From Ursus arctos (Eukaryota > Chordata > Mammalia > Carnivora > Ursidae), in assembly GCF_023065955.2 (NCBI RefSeq), contig NW_026623078.1:8132199-8196198 (forward strand): 64,000 nucleotides of DNA, given 5' to 3'. Below are positions 49,960 through 61,350 of this stretch, in pieces. Numbering within the stretch: position 1 is the stretch's first letter; each line of letters opens with the position of its first letter. Position numbers and translations under genes: made by a program. The notes below the pieces were generated by a model. The model was given only the letters and a program-made list of their open reading frames with translations, did no database searches and had not been told where the DNA came from.

Positions 49960-50085
49960 CATCATCTGGTCACAACTCAGGAGACTTCTAAAAAGATCCA
50001 AATAGTCTTTATATGTGGGCACTTTCCATTTGCCAGTTCTAACTTCCCCTGATGCACGATAGTCTTCAGATTCAGACTCAACACC
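49960..50085 (-). CDS. PRKDC: PRKDC window exon 9 (residues ~500-541)
   Basis: The 126-bp exon encodes 42 codons beginning [15 protein letters not shown], an acidic, Ser-rich and probably flexible loop. It continues with [17 protein letters not shown] and ends CDQMM/gtaaaa. The Ser in RASGE counts as residue 511, which I recall as a reported phosphoserine in human DNA-PKcs. The acceptor is cctgcccag. Confidence 0.96.
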
Positions 50086-50713
50086 CTGGGCAGGAAGACA
50101 ACACACCAATATTTACTGGTGGATTCACAAAATAAGCATGGCTGCCAGAATGTTCTGATTTTCAGAGTCTTCTAAGCTAAAACACTTGCTAGTAGGAGAC
50201 TACAATTTGATTTAGAAAGATAGTATAGCATGAAAGGATAATAAGCAAGCTGAAAAAGAAATCATGATTTTTCCAATAGGGACTAAAATAGTGATGCAAG
50301 AACAAATATTTCAAAATAATACCTAAGGAATGTGTTAAGAGTCATTTATCTCACTTTCCTACTCAGGTCAATCTTCCACCTCAACCTACTTCCTATAACT
50401 TCAAGTAACTACGATATGCTTTCCATGACACATCTAAGCAATTCTGTCTCAGAGTTTCGAGATAGAAAACATTCCCTTCTTATAAAAATGTGTAAATAAT
50501 AGTGAAGTCACATTTAAGGATGTTCCATAACTTAGGAGAAGTTTACTCACCTGAAAAAATAGAGGGGCATTACGTCCTACACTTTTCAAAATGTGAGGCA
50601 TGGCTAACAGCTAAAAGGACATTTTTGTGTATTTACACACTAAAAACCCCAGTATCACTTCTAACTTTCAGTAACAAAAGACTAAATACCAAAACATTAG
50701 ATTCGGAATTTAC
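50086..50713. other. Intron, nothing recognised
   Basis: Intron between window exons 9 and 8. A 72-codon plus-strand frame at 50502-50720 shows no known motif. Confidence 0.45.
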
Positions 50714-50763
50714 CTTTTGAAGGATCACTGGCTTAGAACATATTCTGATTAAACCCTGATGCA
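50714..50763 (-). CDS. PRKDC: PRKDC window exon 8, 50 bp (residues ~483-499)
   Basis: This short exon completes Val483 and encodes HQGLIRICSKPVILQK, ending AAAAG/gtaaat. The acceptor is ttttttcag. Human has VVLPK where this copy has VILQK. Like exon 3 it is not a multiple of three, so skipping would break the frame. Confidence 0.95.
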
Positions 50764-51075
50764 CTGAAAAAAGAAAATGAAAACAAAAATAAAGGAAACA
50801 ACAAAAAATAAACCATTATTTCACTGAATGTAACTATATCTCTCAATTTTTTCCTTTTAGTTTAATATCTTTAGTTTAAAATTTTGGACTATTAAGACTC
50901 AGAAACAAAATTTTTTTGAAAAAATTCAAAAAAAGGATGGAAAAAGAAGGTTTTGATCTACCAAAACATGAGTTTTCCAAGAGACATCAAAAGATATGAA
51001 TGGTATCTATATCAAACAACATGTTAAGTATTCGTCATTCATCATCATAAAAATAAGGGTGAGTTCCAAACTTAC

Positions 51076-51244
51076 CCACGGTACTGATGCAATTCCAGAG
51101 AACTGGTCCTTTTCCCCCTAAAGCTAGGAAAACTTTCACTATGGCTTTACAACACACTGACTGCATTTTTGGACTATACTGTGGGAAACTGTCTATCTGT
51201 ACCACCATGAGATGTTCCAGAACCGGAGTATACACCTCAGGAAC
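51076..51244 (-). CDS. PRKDC: PRKDC window exon 7 (residues ~427-483)
   Basis: This 169-bp exon encodes [16 protein letters not shown], then [16 protein letters not shown] and [11 protein letters not shown], and ends G/gtaagt. The acceptor is ttctggtag. A second AG nine bases into the exon (cctgag/GTG) would delete Val-Pro-Glu in frame. The outer site is used because human keeps VPE. The human match is strong; LRNC is LWNC here. Confidence 0.96.
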
Positions 51245-51703
51245 CTACCAGAAATGGAGAGCAAACTAAGAGTTAGAAGAGGGAATAAATATAGGAATAA
51301 TACAAATATCCAAAGTAATTACAACTCAAGTGGATACATGTTAGATAAATGAAAAACCTGGCTTATATCTAATCTACTGATAAGCTGAATACTTATTGTG
51401 ACTGCCTAAAAAAATCAGAGTAAAGCTTTTTGAATGATACTTAAGGCGCAATTCTATCCCGAGCAATCTTAATCTTTTAGAAAGATAAAATGAGTAACAA
51501 ATAATTTTTCCTGCTTTGGATAACAAAAAGTCAAGTTTCATGACAATAATTGTATTAACACAAAGTACTAATTAAAAATGTCACCTTGATCACAATGGTG
51601 CCTGTACTAAATGCATACAATTTATATGACTCCATGAAATTATCTAAAGAACTGAGATTGAACAGTCAAAATCATGCTCAGTTTAATTAATTATTTCACT
51701 TAC

Positions 51704-51868
51704 TGTATCAAGGTAAAGCAAGACACTTGCAATAGACTGGAGGAAACTTGGCATGTGGTAAACGTGGTCATCAACAGTGTCTATCTGGGTAAGGAACAGC
51801 TGCTTGCAGCGCTGAATGAGCTCTACATACATGAAGTCAACATCTTTCGCATTTATAACCTTGCAAGG
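51704..51868 (-). CDS. PRKDC: PRKDC window exon 6 (residues ~372-426)
   Basis: This 165-bp exon encodes 55 codons from [17 protein letters not shown] to SVLLYLDT. Two AG acceptors lie 9 bp apart (ccaaaag/CCT and gcaag/GTT). The outer one is chosen because it keeps Pro-Cys-Lys, which human DNA-PKcs has. The inner one would drop three residues in frame. The donor ACA/gtaagt is strong downstream of the junction but has A at -1. Confidence 0.96.
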
Positions 51869-52078
51869 CTTTTGGAAAGGTAAAAAAAGTCTTTATCAAT
51901 CTTATCAATGCCAAAATAATGATATTTAAGTTGTCATGTTAAGCCATGTGATTATAAGCTGAATATTATAAGCTTTTTAATGGAGATGAAAGTTATAAAA
52001 TACAATATATCTCATAAAGATGCTTTTAAAAATAATCCATAATAATATTCTAAATATGTATTTATACACAAAAATCGT

Positions 52079-52278
52079 TTTTTTAAATTTTTTTAAAAGA
52101 TTTTATTTATTTATTTGACAGAGACAGCCAGCGAGAGAGGGAACACAAGCAGGGGGAGTGGGAGAGGAAGAAGCAGGCTTCTAGCGGAGAAGCCTGATGT
52201 GGGGCTCGATCCCAGAACGCCGGGATCATACCCTGAGCCGAAGGCAGATGCTTAACAACTGCGCCACCCAGGCGCCCC
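52079..52278 (-). mobile_element. Young SINE with TSD, sense to PRKDC
   Basis: Reverse SINE from aaaagattttatttatttattt to gccacccaggcgcccc. The target atac(a/g)(c/t)aaaaatc flanks it. Lies between exons 6 and 5. Confidence 0.92.
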
Positions 52279-53001
52279 TATACGTAAAAATCTATTAATG
52301 GTCAACTATTCTAGATTTAGATGGTAGCTATCAAAGACAAATGAGATGCTGTCTGTGCCCTATTAGGCTAGTCACCTAGAGAGGGAAACTGAGAAGTAAA
52401 CTCAAAGCTGGAAAATGCTACTACACTGCCCTATACACTACACCCAGAGCCATCTTTATAACTCAAAATTTGATAATGCTACTACCTAGCTTCAGATTTT
52501 TCAAAGGCTTCTTCGGACCTCAGATCTAATCTAGCTTCCCTGAGGATCTGACTAGTTAATCTTTTTAGAGTCCTCTCCCTTTTTCTTTGTCTGTCATGCT
52601 CCAGCTACACTGTGAACATATTCTAACTACAGTGAACAAGTTGAAGTCGGTTAGACCATAGTGTATGAAGTTGAAAATTCCATGTTCTCATTTACCTCCG
52701 AGCCTTCTCACATACTGGTTCTTCTGCCCTGTATATACTCAAAGGAGCCAACAGAGACAAATGAAGATGAAGATTAAAAAGAGCAAGAGGAGGAAGGACC
52801 ATTTGGAAGCCGATGAGAAAATGATCAGAAATGGAATGAGTAGTGAGAGTATTAAGCTGGGAAGAAGGACTCTAATGGAGTAGACGCTGATGGGTAGATC
52901 TGTAGAAAGACAGGTAGCAAGTGATTTTCTCTATAAAGCATTAGTCACAGAGATCCACTAAGAGGGAAATAACTATAGTTATAATCGATATATTTTAATG
53001 C
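52279..53001. other. Intron; possible L2-like stretch
   Basis: Contains an L2-like phrase near 52490-52640 (cttcagatttttcaaaggcttcttcggac). The rest is unrecognised. Confidence 0.35.
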
Positions 53002-53193
53002 TTTTTTTTTTTTTAGAGAGAGGGAGGGGGAGAGACAGAGAAGGGGGAAGGGGGAAAGGGAGAGAAAGAATCTTAAGCAGATTCCACGCCCAACACAGAG
53101 CCTGTGCGGGGCTCCCTCTCATAACCCTGAGATCATGACCTAAGCGGAAATCAAGAGTCGTACGCTCAACTGACTGAGCCACCAAGGTACCCC
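53002..53193 (-). mobile_element. Old SINE, sense to PRKDC
   Basis: Poly(T) run, GA-rich middle and gactgagccaccaaggtacccc head. Diverged. Confidence 0.85.
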
Positions 53194-53288
53194 ATCAATA
53201 CTCTTAAATATACTTCTGTCGTAAGAACCTCTCTTTCTAAAACACTGAGTGACATCAACTATAATTTTACTTCATAAATAATCGGCAG

Positions 53289-53525
53289 CATAGCACAGTA
53301 GAAAAAACATGGTGTTTTAAGTCTTCAAACTTGAATTTACATCTTGGTTCTGTCAATTATTAACTGTGTGTCCTTTGACAAGTTACCTAATTTCTCTAGG
53401 TCTCAGTTTCCTCATTTGTAAAGTGGAATAATACTCCTAAAAGCTTGTAGGAGAGTTACAAAAATTTGAAATAATATGTATACAGAATCCTAATACATAG
53501 CTGGCATTGAAAAAACAAGTTAACA
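53289..53525 (+). mobile_element. MIR element, nearly full length
   Basis: Follows the MIR consensus from agcatagcacagtag through aactgtgtgtcctttgacaagttacctaatttctctaggtctcagtttcctcatttgtaaagtgg to tacatagctggcat. It ends about 110 nt from window exon 5. Confidence 0.85.
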
Positions 53526-53638
53526 ACAAAGCAAGTACAATACTGTCACAAGTGTGAGATGTTATTCAAAAATGCAATAAATTATATTCCCTTAAACAGT
53601 CAAAATGAAACTAAAAAGAATAAATTAACGAGCCATAC

Positions 53639-53785
53639 TCCTGCAAAAAGTCCATATCCACGAATCGCAATGGATAAATCTTTGCTGTTTGAATCCATGT
53701 TCCTGATGATTCCATAGAATTGCTCCATAAAGTACTGTAGCTTACTCTTATGCATTTCTGCATCTTTCGCCACCATAAAAGAAAT
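53639..53785 (-). CDS. PRKDC: PRKDC window exon 5 (residues ~323-371)
   Basis: The 147-bp exon encodes 49 codons from [13 protein letters not shown] through [14 protein letters not shown] to [11 protein letters not shown]. The donor is GGA/gtatgg, which lacks the usual G at -1. The next exon supplies the human-like PCKVINAK directly, which confirms that the frame ends at Gly371. The residues are conserved and helical, part of the N-HEAT arm. Confidence 0.97.
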
Positions 53786-55269
53786 CTGCAAATAATAATA
53801 TTTACTTTTTAGAAATATTCAATAGGAAAACAAAGCAATCTATTAAAATGTAAAAAGGCTAGAATTGTTTAATTAGATACTATCAATGTGTTGTTATAAT
53901 TCCACACAATCGCTTTTATTGATAAAGAACTACCACTTCAATTTGCTTAGTCTGCATCAAGTTTAGAAAAGACACTCTCTATTGCATGTGATGCATTTTC
54001 CCTGGAGAAAGGCACTGAAGGAGACCAGGCCAGTGCAGGAAGACATGCACAAAAACCAGGTTTTGAAGTTAGGCTCCCTGATGAAGCAGAAAGCATAGTT
54101 AGAGCTCATCTGTAACTCACAGCATGGTGTAGAGTCGTGCAGGCCCAGCAGCCAGCGAGTTCAGAATTAACAGACCCAGTGTCTCATTAGGGCAACACAA
54201 AACAGAGCTCAGGACTCACAATCAGACAGAAACACAAAGCATCTCATCTTTCAAAAAAAAAAATAAGCTACACACTGTAAAGCTTGAATTAGGTGAGGCA
54301 AGGGAAAAAAGTACTTTGAGAAGCAAGTCGATCTCCACCTAACCACACTGTGACAGTAATCTAAATGCAAGAACTAATACAAACGTTCAAAAAATCATTC
54401 CTAATTGCAGCATAAAGACTGTCCACAAAGACAAGTATGGAAAGAATCTAGATAATTATCAAAGGCAGAAAAAAGATATCCACCTTTCATTGCCAACCTA
54501 CCAACACACACACCCTAATCCTGCACGAAACCCCATTTATTTTAGAAGAGTGGGGTATTATATATATTCTGCCTCAAAATTTCCTTCTTCACAAGCATAT
54601 CAGGAACATGTTCCTCAAGATGTTAGGAAACACTATCAACTTACTTAATCACAGAATAGTTTTTCACTTTATGAATATACTAAAATGTTTATACATTTAT
54701 GAACTGTTTCTAATTTTTTATTATTGTGCTTTCAGCAAACATCCTTTTTATACATTATTATCCAATTGTTTTCTGCATATAGTAGCAAAAAGTTGGAAAC
54801 AATTATCCAACAACAGAGGACAAATATAAATACGACTTAAATATAAATATAATTGTACGTATCAATTATGTTGCCATTACAAATTAATCATGCAGCTCTC
54901 AACACTCTATCAGGAAAACATACCCACCACAACGGAAAATCATAAAGTCACAGAAATTATGAATATTCCTTTATGTCAAGATATTGCTCTTCTTCCATCC
55001 CCATTCCTTTCCCTTGAGAAGGGAATGAAAGGAAGTATAGCGGGAGAGAAAGGAGGACAGAGTAAGGGACAGAGAAAGGGAGGGGGAGGTCTAGAAGCAA
55101 TGCCACTAAAATGGTGATTTTTTTTTTTCTTAATGGTAGGATTTCAGAAGATTTTAACAGTCTTCTTTGAACACTTCTATTTTTTTTTAATTCTATGCTG
55201 CTATCCTACAATGTTTATAAGAACTTTATATAAATCTATTGAAAAATTTCTTTATCTCACGAGTAATGT
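53786..55269. other. Intron, nothing recognised
   Basis: Intron between window exons 5 and 4. Contains a purine-rich patch near 55015-55090 but no nameable element. Confidence 0.45.
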
Positions 55270-56350
55270 TTAAATTTACATATAATAGTCAAAATAATAA
55301 TGGAAAAGAACGAAGCTAGAGGACATCCACCACTTAATTTCAACACTTAACATAAAGCTAGAATAACCAAGGCAGTGAGGTACTATTGTAGAACAGACAG
55401 ATGAATGGAACAAAATAGAGAATCCACCAATAAACCCTATCAATTGATTTTTGACAAACGTACCAAGGTAAGTCACTGGGGAAAGAAGAGTCTTTTCAAC
55501 AAATGATCAAATGATGCTCACAGCTAAAAATGGGGGGGGGGGGGAACAACTTTCAACCCTTACCTTACACCATACACAAAAACTAATTCAAAATGGACTA
55601 CAGACCTAAATGTAAATGTTGAAACTATGAACTATAAAACTTCTTGAAGAAAACTAGAGAAAATCTCTATGACTATGAGATAGGCAAAAATTTCTTAGGA
55701 CGTAGAAAGGAAGAACAAGTTGGAAAACTGGTAAACTGGACTTAAACTTTAAAACATCTGTTCTTTCAAAGATGCTCCTAAGAAAACATCTGCTTTTTCA
55801 AAGATGCCACAGAAATTATTTGCAATATTTTTAGATGTAGAGAACTCTCACAATTTATAAAAAGATATACAACCAACTTTAAAATAAACAAAATAGCTGA
55901 ATGAATACCTCACAAATATATGAAGGCTAGAAACTATAGGAAAAAAGATCATTATCAACAATCACCATGGAAATTCAAATTATAACCACAGTAAGGTAAC
56001 ATCGTACACACGAGAAGAGATAAAATTGAAATGACCAACAATACCCTGTGTTAATGAGGAAGTGGGCTAACAGAAGCTCCCATGCATTGCTGGTGGGAAT
56101 TAAACTGGTGCAACAAGCTTGAAAGGAGTTCGGCAGTTCCTTATAGTTTAATATATATCTACCTTATGATCCAGTAATTCCACTTCTAGGTTTTTACTCA
56201 AGAGAGTAAAAATGTATGTCCACAAAAACACTTTGTCACAATGTTCTTAACTGTTTATTTAAAATAACCCCAAGGTGGAAACAACCCAATTGTCCATAAA
56301 CAGACTGTGTATATCCCTACAACGGGATACTCTGTGCCGCCGTTCAGATA
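55270..56350 (+). mobile_element. Old L1 ORF2-derived fragment
   Basis: Diverged L1 text: aatggaacaaaatagagaatcc, accatacacaaaaactaattcaaaatgg, ccttatgatccagtaattccacttctaggt and aaaaataccc-type sequence. It contains a (G)12 run at 55532-55543. No open frame of useful length. Confidence 0.8.
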
Positions 56351-56417
56351 GGTCTTCATGGAATAGCTTGTAAATTTAACTACCATTTATAACATTGCTC
56401 CAAACAACACTTTTGGT

Positions 56418-56597
56418 GACTCTTTTTTTTTTTTGAAGATTTTATTTATTTATTTGACAGAGAGAAAGCCAGCGAGAGAGGGAACACAAGCAGGGCGATT
56501 GGGAAAGGAAGAAGCAGGCTCCCAGTGAAGCAGGGATCTGGGATCACGCCCTGAGCTGAAGGCAGACGCTTAATGACTCAGCCACCCCGGTGCCCCT
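56418..56597 (-). mobile_element. SINE with TSD, sense to PRKDC
   Basis: Reverse SINE with a poly(T) start and head gccaccccggtgcccc. Flanking ttttggtgactctt is duplicated. Confidence 0.93.
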
Positions 56598-57205
56598 TTT
56601 GGTGACTCTTAAAAGAGTTTTCCATCAGAGACAACCCAACCAGTCTAATTCCGTAACACCTGGCCTGAACATCAAGTATTTCTAGACATGTCTGGATTCT
56701 CAGAGCCACAAGTATATTCCCTCTAGCCAACTGAGATACATTTCCAAATTTGCAGGCTCAATTCTACAATCACACCCTAACTAGATGGAAAATACACACG
56801 GGCAAATGGACTCTTCTTGTTCTTGAAGTAGGGTACAACATAAACATCTTAACATGACAGCTGGCCCTCACCTCTCAGGAGATGCTTCCTCACCCCCACA
56901 TGGCTGTCCCTGGCTCAGAGGATCCTCAATCCCCCGGCCTTTCTTCCTTCTACCTCCTCATTGCCATTTCTCATGTCCATTAGACTCCCTCAGTATTGGC
57001 TCTGAGGCTGTGATCAGATCTGGTATCTTCCTACCTTTCTTTCAGTCCTGCTGCCACCCATGCGGCTGATTAATAACCAAGGTTCTTTATTTAAATACTA
57101 CAGAAGCTAATAGATCAACCTGTATTCATTTTTCAAACGTGCATGCACAAAACTGAAATTTAATTTTTTGCATGGAAAAAATATTTTTAAATAAAAGTTG
57201 AGTAC
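56598..57205. other. Intron, nothing recognised
   Basis: A mildly C-rich stretch near 56850-57060 is the only compositional feature before window exon 4. Confidence 0.45.
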
Positions 57206-57363
57206 CTGTTTCAGAAAAGATTCCAGAGCTGAATGTGCAGCTTTTTTCAATTCTACATTCGAATGACTACACCATTTTGACAGTACTTCAAATAAAGAAA
57301 CGTAGTTGTCCAGAAGGCACGTGCTAAACTGAGATGCATGCAGGGTAAATAAGCATAAGCCAG
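57206..57363 (-). CDS. PRKDC: PRKDC window exon 4 (residues ~270-322)
   Basis: This 158-bp exon encodes [12 protein letters not shown], then the conserved [12 protein letters not shown] segment, and ends SALESFLKQ before CAG/gtactc. The acceptor is ttgcag. The alternating hydrophobic pattern is that of paired HEAT helices. The residues are nearly identical to human; Ser replaces Leu in EVLSKW, and His-Ser replaces Leu-Ser just before ALESF. The exon ends in phase 0. Confidence 0.97.
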
Positions 57364-57858
57364 CTGCAATTGCAAAAACCATTATATTTAAAATAGAACA
57401 ACAAAAAGCAGAATAAAAAACTAAGAAAACTTTAAGTATATGTCAAAACTAAAACTGTTCATGAAGATCCACTACCATTATACTATAATGAATAACGTAG
57501 GGATTTTGATCAAAGTTCTAACACTGCCAATCTTCATTTGAATCAATAAGCCAATTACCCCCAAAACCAAAGTTCAGAAGGAGAATCAGGGTTTATTTAG
57601 ATAAAGTCAGTATCAAACAATCTGGATCTCCTAAAAGATGTTCTAATTTTTTTAAATCATGTAATAGAAGTGTGACCATCTAACCAGAGTTTGCATGCTA
57701 AAAACAAAGTCTCCGAGAGCCTCCCTGTAAGTAACTATGTATGTGAAACATCAGAGACATTCTCATACATACGCTCACTCATAGTTTAAGCAAAAGTTTA
57801 TTCAAGGCCTTAATTTAAAAATCTGAAATATTCCATCTTATTAAATATACAATCTTAC

Positions 57859-57889
57859 CTAAGGGTACCGCATATCTCTTCAGATCAAT
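57859..57889 (-). CDS. PRKDC: PRKDC window exon 3, 31-bp micro-exon (residues ~260-270)
   Basis: The exon encodes IDLKRYAVPL plus the first base of Ala270 and is followed by the donor G/gtaaga. The acceptor reads ttataaatag. At 31 bp it is the shortest exon here. It is not a multiple of three, so skipping it would shift the frame. The next exon supplies CT to finish the Ala codon. Confidence 0.93.
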
Positions 57890-57975
57890 CTATTTATAAA
57901 AAAAAGAAAAGTACCATCAATGTTTGACAATTACAAGTCTCAGCTATAAAAGAATTAAAGTAATATTAACCCTAC
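57890..57975 (-). other. PRKDC: 86-bp intron between exons 2 and 3
   Basis: The intron has a gtaggg donor and an atag acceptor, and its 86 bases are close to the lower size limit for mammalian introns. It leaves little room for any other element. Confidence 0.9.
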
Positions 57976-58031
57976 CTGAGGACGAATTGCCTTTAACGCA
58001 AAATCAAAAATCTCCCTTGAAGTCTGGGGAT
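57976..58031 (-). CDS. PRKDC: PRKDC window exon 2 (residues ~241-259)
   Basis: This 56-bp exon completes Asp241 and encodes PQTSREIFDFALKAIRPQ. It lies between a ttcacccag acceptor and a CAG/gtaggg donor. Human has N and V where this copy has D and A in FDFALK. The exon is part of a helical repeat in the N-HEAT arm. Only 86 bases of intron separate it from the next exon. Confidence 0.93.
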
Positions 58032-58234
58032 CTGGGTGAAAAACAAAAAGAAGCCTCCATTACAAATCCCAACACTATCATCTGGCAAACCTCACAAACA
58101 CTTTTCAACCAACAGCTTTTTTCTCATATAGCTCAAATTCAGAAATTACACCTTCAAACATTCATTTCAGCTGAAGAGCTGCAAGCTATGACTGCTGCAG
58201 TTATTACCATAGAAAAGTAAGAAAAAAAAGTGTA

Positions 58235-58400
58235 ACAAGGACATGAGCTTCAATTCCACCTCATCACTACAAGCTCTGTTATGTAATCTCTCAGGGCCTC
58301 AGTTTTCTCATCTATAAAAAGGGACGCTATATGGCTTCTTTGAGAGTCGTATGGAGGATTAGGTAAGGCCAAGCACACGATCATCACCCCCGTGCTGCCA
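58235..58400 (+). mobile_element. MIR-like remnant
   Basis: Contains gtaatctctcagggcctcagttttctcatctataaaaaggg, the MIR core pattern. The surrounding match is weak. Confidence 0.6.
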
Positions 58401-59214
58401 GGCTTTTATTCAGCACATAGTACACCAAATTACTATGGGAATTACAAATGTGAATAAAATATGATCTTTGACCTTAGTAAACTCATCACCTAAAGATAAA
58501 ACAGTTATACAAGTATAACCCAAGACTCTTATCCTGACCTGACAGACATCACAATTATTTAACTGTCTCCCACCAGTATTCACTGCAGCTATCCAGAAAC
58601 CAAGCTTTACTCATCACTAAGTTCTCTGCCCTTGTAACAGTGACTTGCAAACAGCAGAGGCTCAAAAATTGTTCGCTTTGATTGAAAGGACTGATACATT
58701 TAAAAACACAGCCCAACTGTGAAAGAAGATAGAGGGAAAAGGGGTCAGAGAGGGTTTAAGAGGAGAGAAACATCAGCATGTCTATAGAATAATGTCACAA
58801 AAGAGATATTTAAAAAGGTGTAAAATGCCTTAAAAGAGATATTTGAAAAGCTCCTTATATCTAATATAAGGAGAGATTTCTTCTGGCTATGAGTATTCAA
58901 GACGTGCTTTACAGACACGGCAGCACTTGAGCTGGGCCTAAAAGAATGGGAACTAATTCGAAAAAAGGTCATTCTAATACCAATAGAAAGTGACCGTGTA
59001 GACACAGGTGTACAGACTCAAAGGCATGAGGTACCTGTCAGCGCACAGTTGGTCTAGAATGGGTGGACTCAGGTGAACACAGTGAGTCGCAGGAATGCAA
59101 GGGCCTGAGCTCTCAGCAGTGGGAATGGACATCACCTCCATGACCTTTCCCACACTCTGCTCTCCTACGTCCACCTCTGCTTTCTAGTAGACCACTCCCT
59201 CTGCAAGCATGTTC
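58401..59214. other. Intron, nothing recognised
   Basis: Part of the 5.9 kb intron between window exons 2 and 1. No exon or nameable repeat. Confidence 0.4.
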
Positions 59215-59710
59215 TTGTATTTACTTTTTGGTTGTGGCAAAATATATATAACAGAGTATTTACCATGTTAACCATGTGTAAGTGTACAATTCAGTGGCGT
59301 TAAATACATTTACACTGTCATGTACTCACCACCGTTTCTATACCCAAAGCATTTTCAACATACCCTACAGAAAGGCCGTAGCCATTAAACACTAACCCCT
59401 GCCCCCCAGCCCCTGGTAACCTTGATTCTACTTTCTAAACCTATAAATTTCCCTGTTCCTGCTACCTCATACAGTATTTATACCTTTGTGACTGGCTTAC
59501 CTCACAGCGTAATGTTCTCTAGTCCACATGTTGTAGCATGGCACAGTATTTCCCTCCTTTTTTACGTCTGAGTAATATTCTGTTGTGTGTATATACTACA
59601 TTTGTTTATCCACTCATCTGTTGATGGACACTTGGGTTATTTCTCCCTTTTAGCTATTATGGACAGTGTTTCTAGGAACATAAGTGTACACATTCTGGTA
59701 ACTATTTCTA
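59215..59710 (-). mobile_element. Ancient L1 3' end
   Basis: Reverse L1M-type sequence: ttggttgtggcaaaatatatataac...aagtgtacaattcagtggcgtt...ccactcatctgttgatggacacttgggtt. Recognised from the consensus by eye. Confidence 0.78.
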
Positions 59711-59789
59711 AAAACCCTCTCTTGCCGCCTTGTCCCCTTCAGCCATACATTTCTTTGGTCTCCTCTGTTGTTAAGATTTCTCTAAAGGG

Positions 59790-60870
59790 TTTTCTGCAGA
59801 CAACCTCCACTTCCTCCCTTCCGTTCCACCTTGTCTTCACCCTACTAAACTTTTAACCTGCTATCCAGCTTGCCCGCTAACAGTCAACTGAACCTGCCTG
59901 GACCCACTCTGCAGCTCTGGTGGCTTTGCATTCAGACTCCACCCAGAGCGAAGCACCTTACATCCTTGCCCCATTTTCTCTGTACCCGCTCCCCAGCTGA
60001 TCTTGCTCACACTCACAGTCTCACATATAACCTCTATGCTGAAAACTTCCAAATTTATATCTTAAAGTCTAATTTCACCTGAAAGATCTAGTCTTACATA
60101 TGCAACCATACCCTTAAAATCTAAGCTGAGACATTCCATAGCTTCTATTGTTAAACATGTCCAAAACAAAAAGCCAGGTTTTGCCTGAAACCTGCCCCAC
60201 CCAGCTTAAACACCACTGCACCTACTTCAGCTGCTCACGGCCACACTCAAGAGCAAAGTCTCTCAATCCTACACCAAAACAAATCCTACATTCAAGAGCA
60301 GTCAAGTGGAACCCTGTAAAACATCAACTAGCCCATACCTATTCATTAGAGAAAAAAACATGGTTTCTCATACATGTGGAATAAAATTCCAGCTCAGAAT
60401 CCCCTCACACACTGACCCCATATCCTGTGCAATCTCTCCCCAGGCACTCTCTGTGTGCCACTGTGCTCCAGACATGCCAGTTCTCTCGAACCCTTCTGAC
60501 CACTGTGCGCTGCCTAGGCTTGAAAGCTGGGTACTTGCTGATCCCTCTGCCTAGCATGCTCTTCTGAGCTCTTTCCCAGCTGTCTCCTCGCCATCCTGCA
60601 GGCCTTAGCTTCTTCTTGCCTCCTCACAAAGAACCAGCAAGCTGTATACATCCTCTACCCTCTCCATACTCTGATATTCCTATTTGCTGTACCCAATTTG
60701 TTTCCATAATTGAACCCTGAAATCTGTAATAGCCTGTTCATCTATTTATTGTCTGTTTCCTCTAATAAACTGAGTTCATGATGGTAGGAATCTGGCGATT
60801 TTGATCACTGAATCCAACACTTAATTCATCATTCTTTAGATAGAAGGCACCCAAGAAACACATACTCTGT
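59790..60870 (+). mobile_element. Long L2 remnant
   Basis: L2-type text appears in order: catataacctctatgctgaaaacttccaaatttatat, aacatgtccaaaac, cttgctgatccctctgcctagcatgctcttc and ctgagttcatgatggtagga. Short open frames over it are remnants or chance. Confidence 0.65.
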
Positions 60871-60984
60871 GAATGAAAATACTAGTATTTAGTGCTTGAT
60901 GTCACATAATCATGGCACGACAGAAAAACTATAAATTATAGCCTCAGACCAAGGTTTAATTCCTAGTCTTGCCACTTATTGGTT

Positions 60985-61160
60985 ATATAATTTACTACTG
61001 CTACTGTAACAAACTATCACAAAGTGAGTGGCTTAAAAAATACATATTTGTTACTATACAGTTCTGGAGATGAGAAATCCGAATGGGTCTCACTGAGGTA
61101 AAATCAGGGTGTCAGCAGGGCTGTTTTCCTTTCTGGAGGCTTCAGGGGATTAGAATGAGA
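60985..61160 (+). mobile_element. Ancient repeat, family uncertain
   Basis: ctgtaacaaactatcacaaagtgagtggctta...cagttctggagatgagaaatcc...tttctggaggcttcagg is a phrase common to an old mammalian repeat family that I cannot name with confidence. Confidence 0.5.
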
Positions 61161-61194
61161 CTGTCACCGGGAGCCATTACTCTGCTACCACATC

Positions 61195-61350
61195 GGTTGT
61201 GTGACTTTGGGCAAGTAACTTATCTTAGTTCTAGTTTCCTAATCTAAAAAACAAAGCTATTATTTCCTAAGAGAGTTATTGCTGGGATTGTCCTTGCAAC
61301 TATTCTAGAATAGTCTTTAGCACATGGTAAATTAAGCAATAAGTGCTGTT
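61195..61350 (+). mobile_element. MIR remnant
   Basis: tgtgtgactttgggcaagtaacttatctt...gtttcctaatctaaaaaac...tagcacatggtaaa follows the MIR pattern. Confidence 0.7.
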
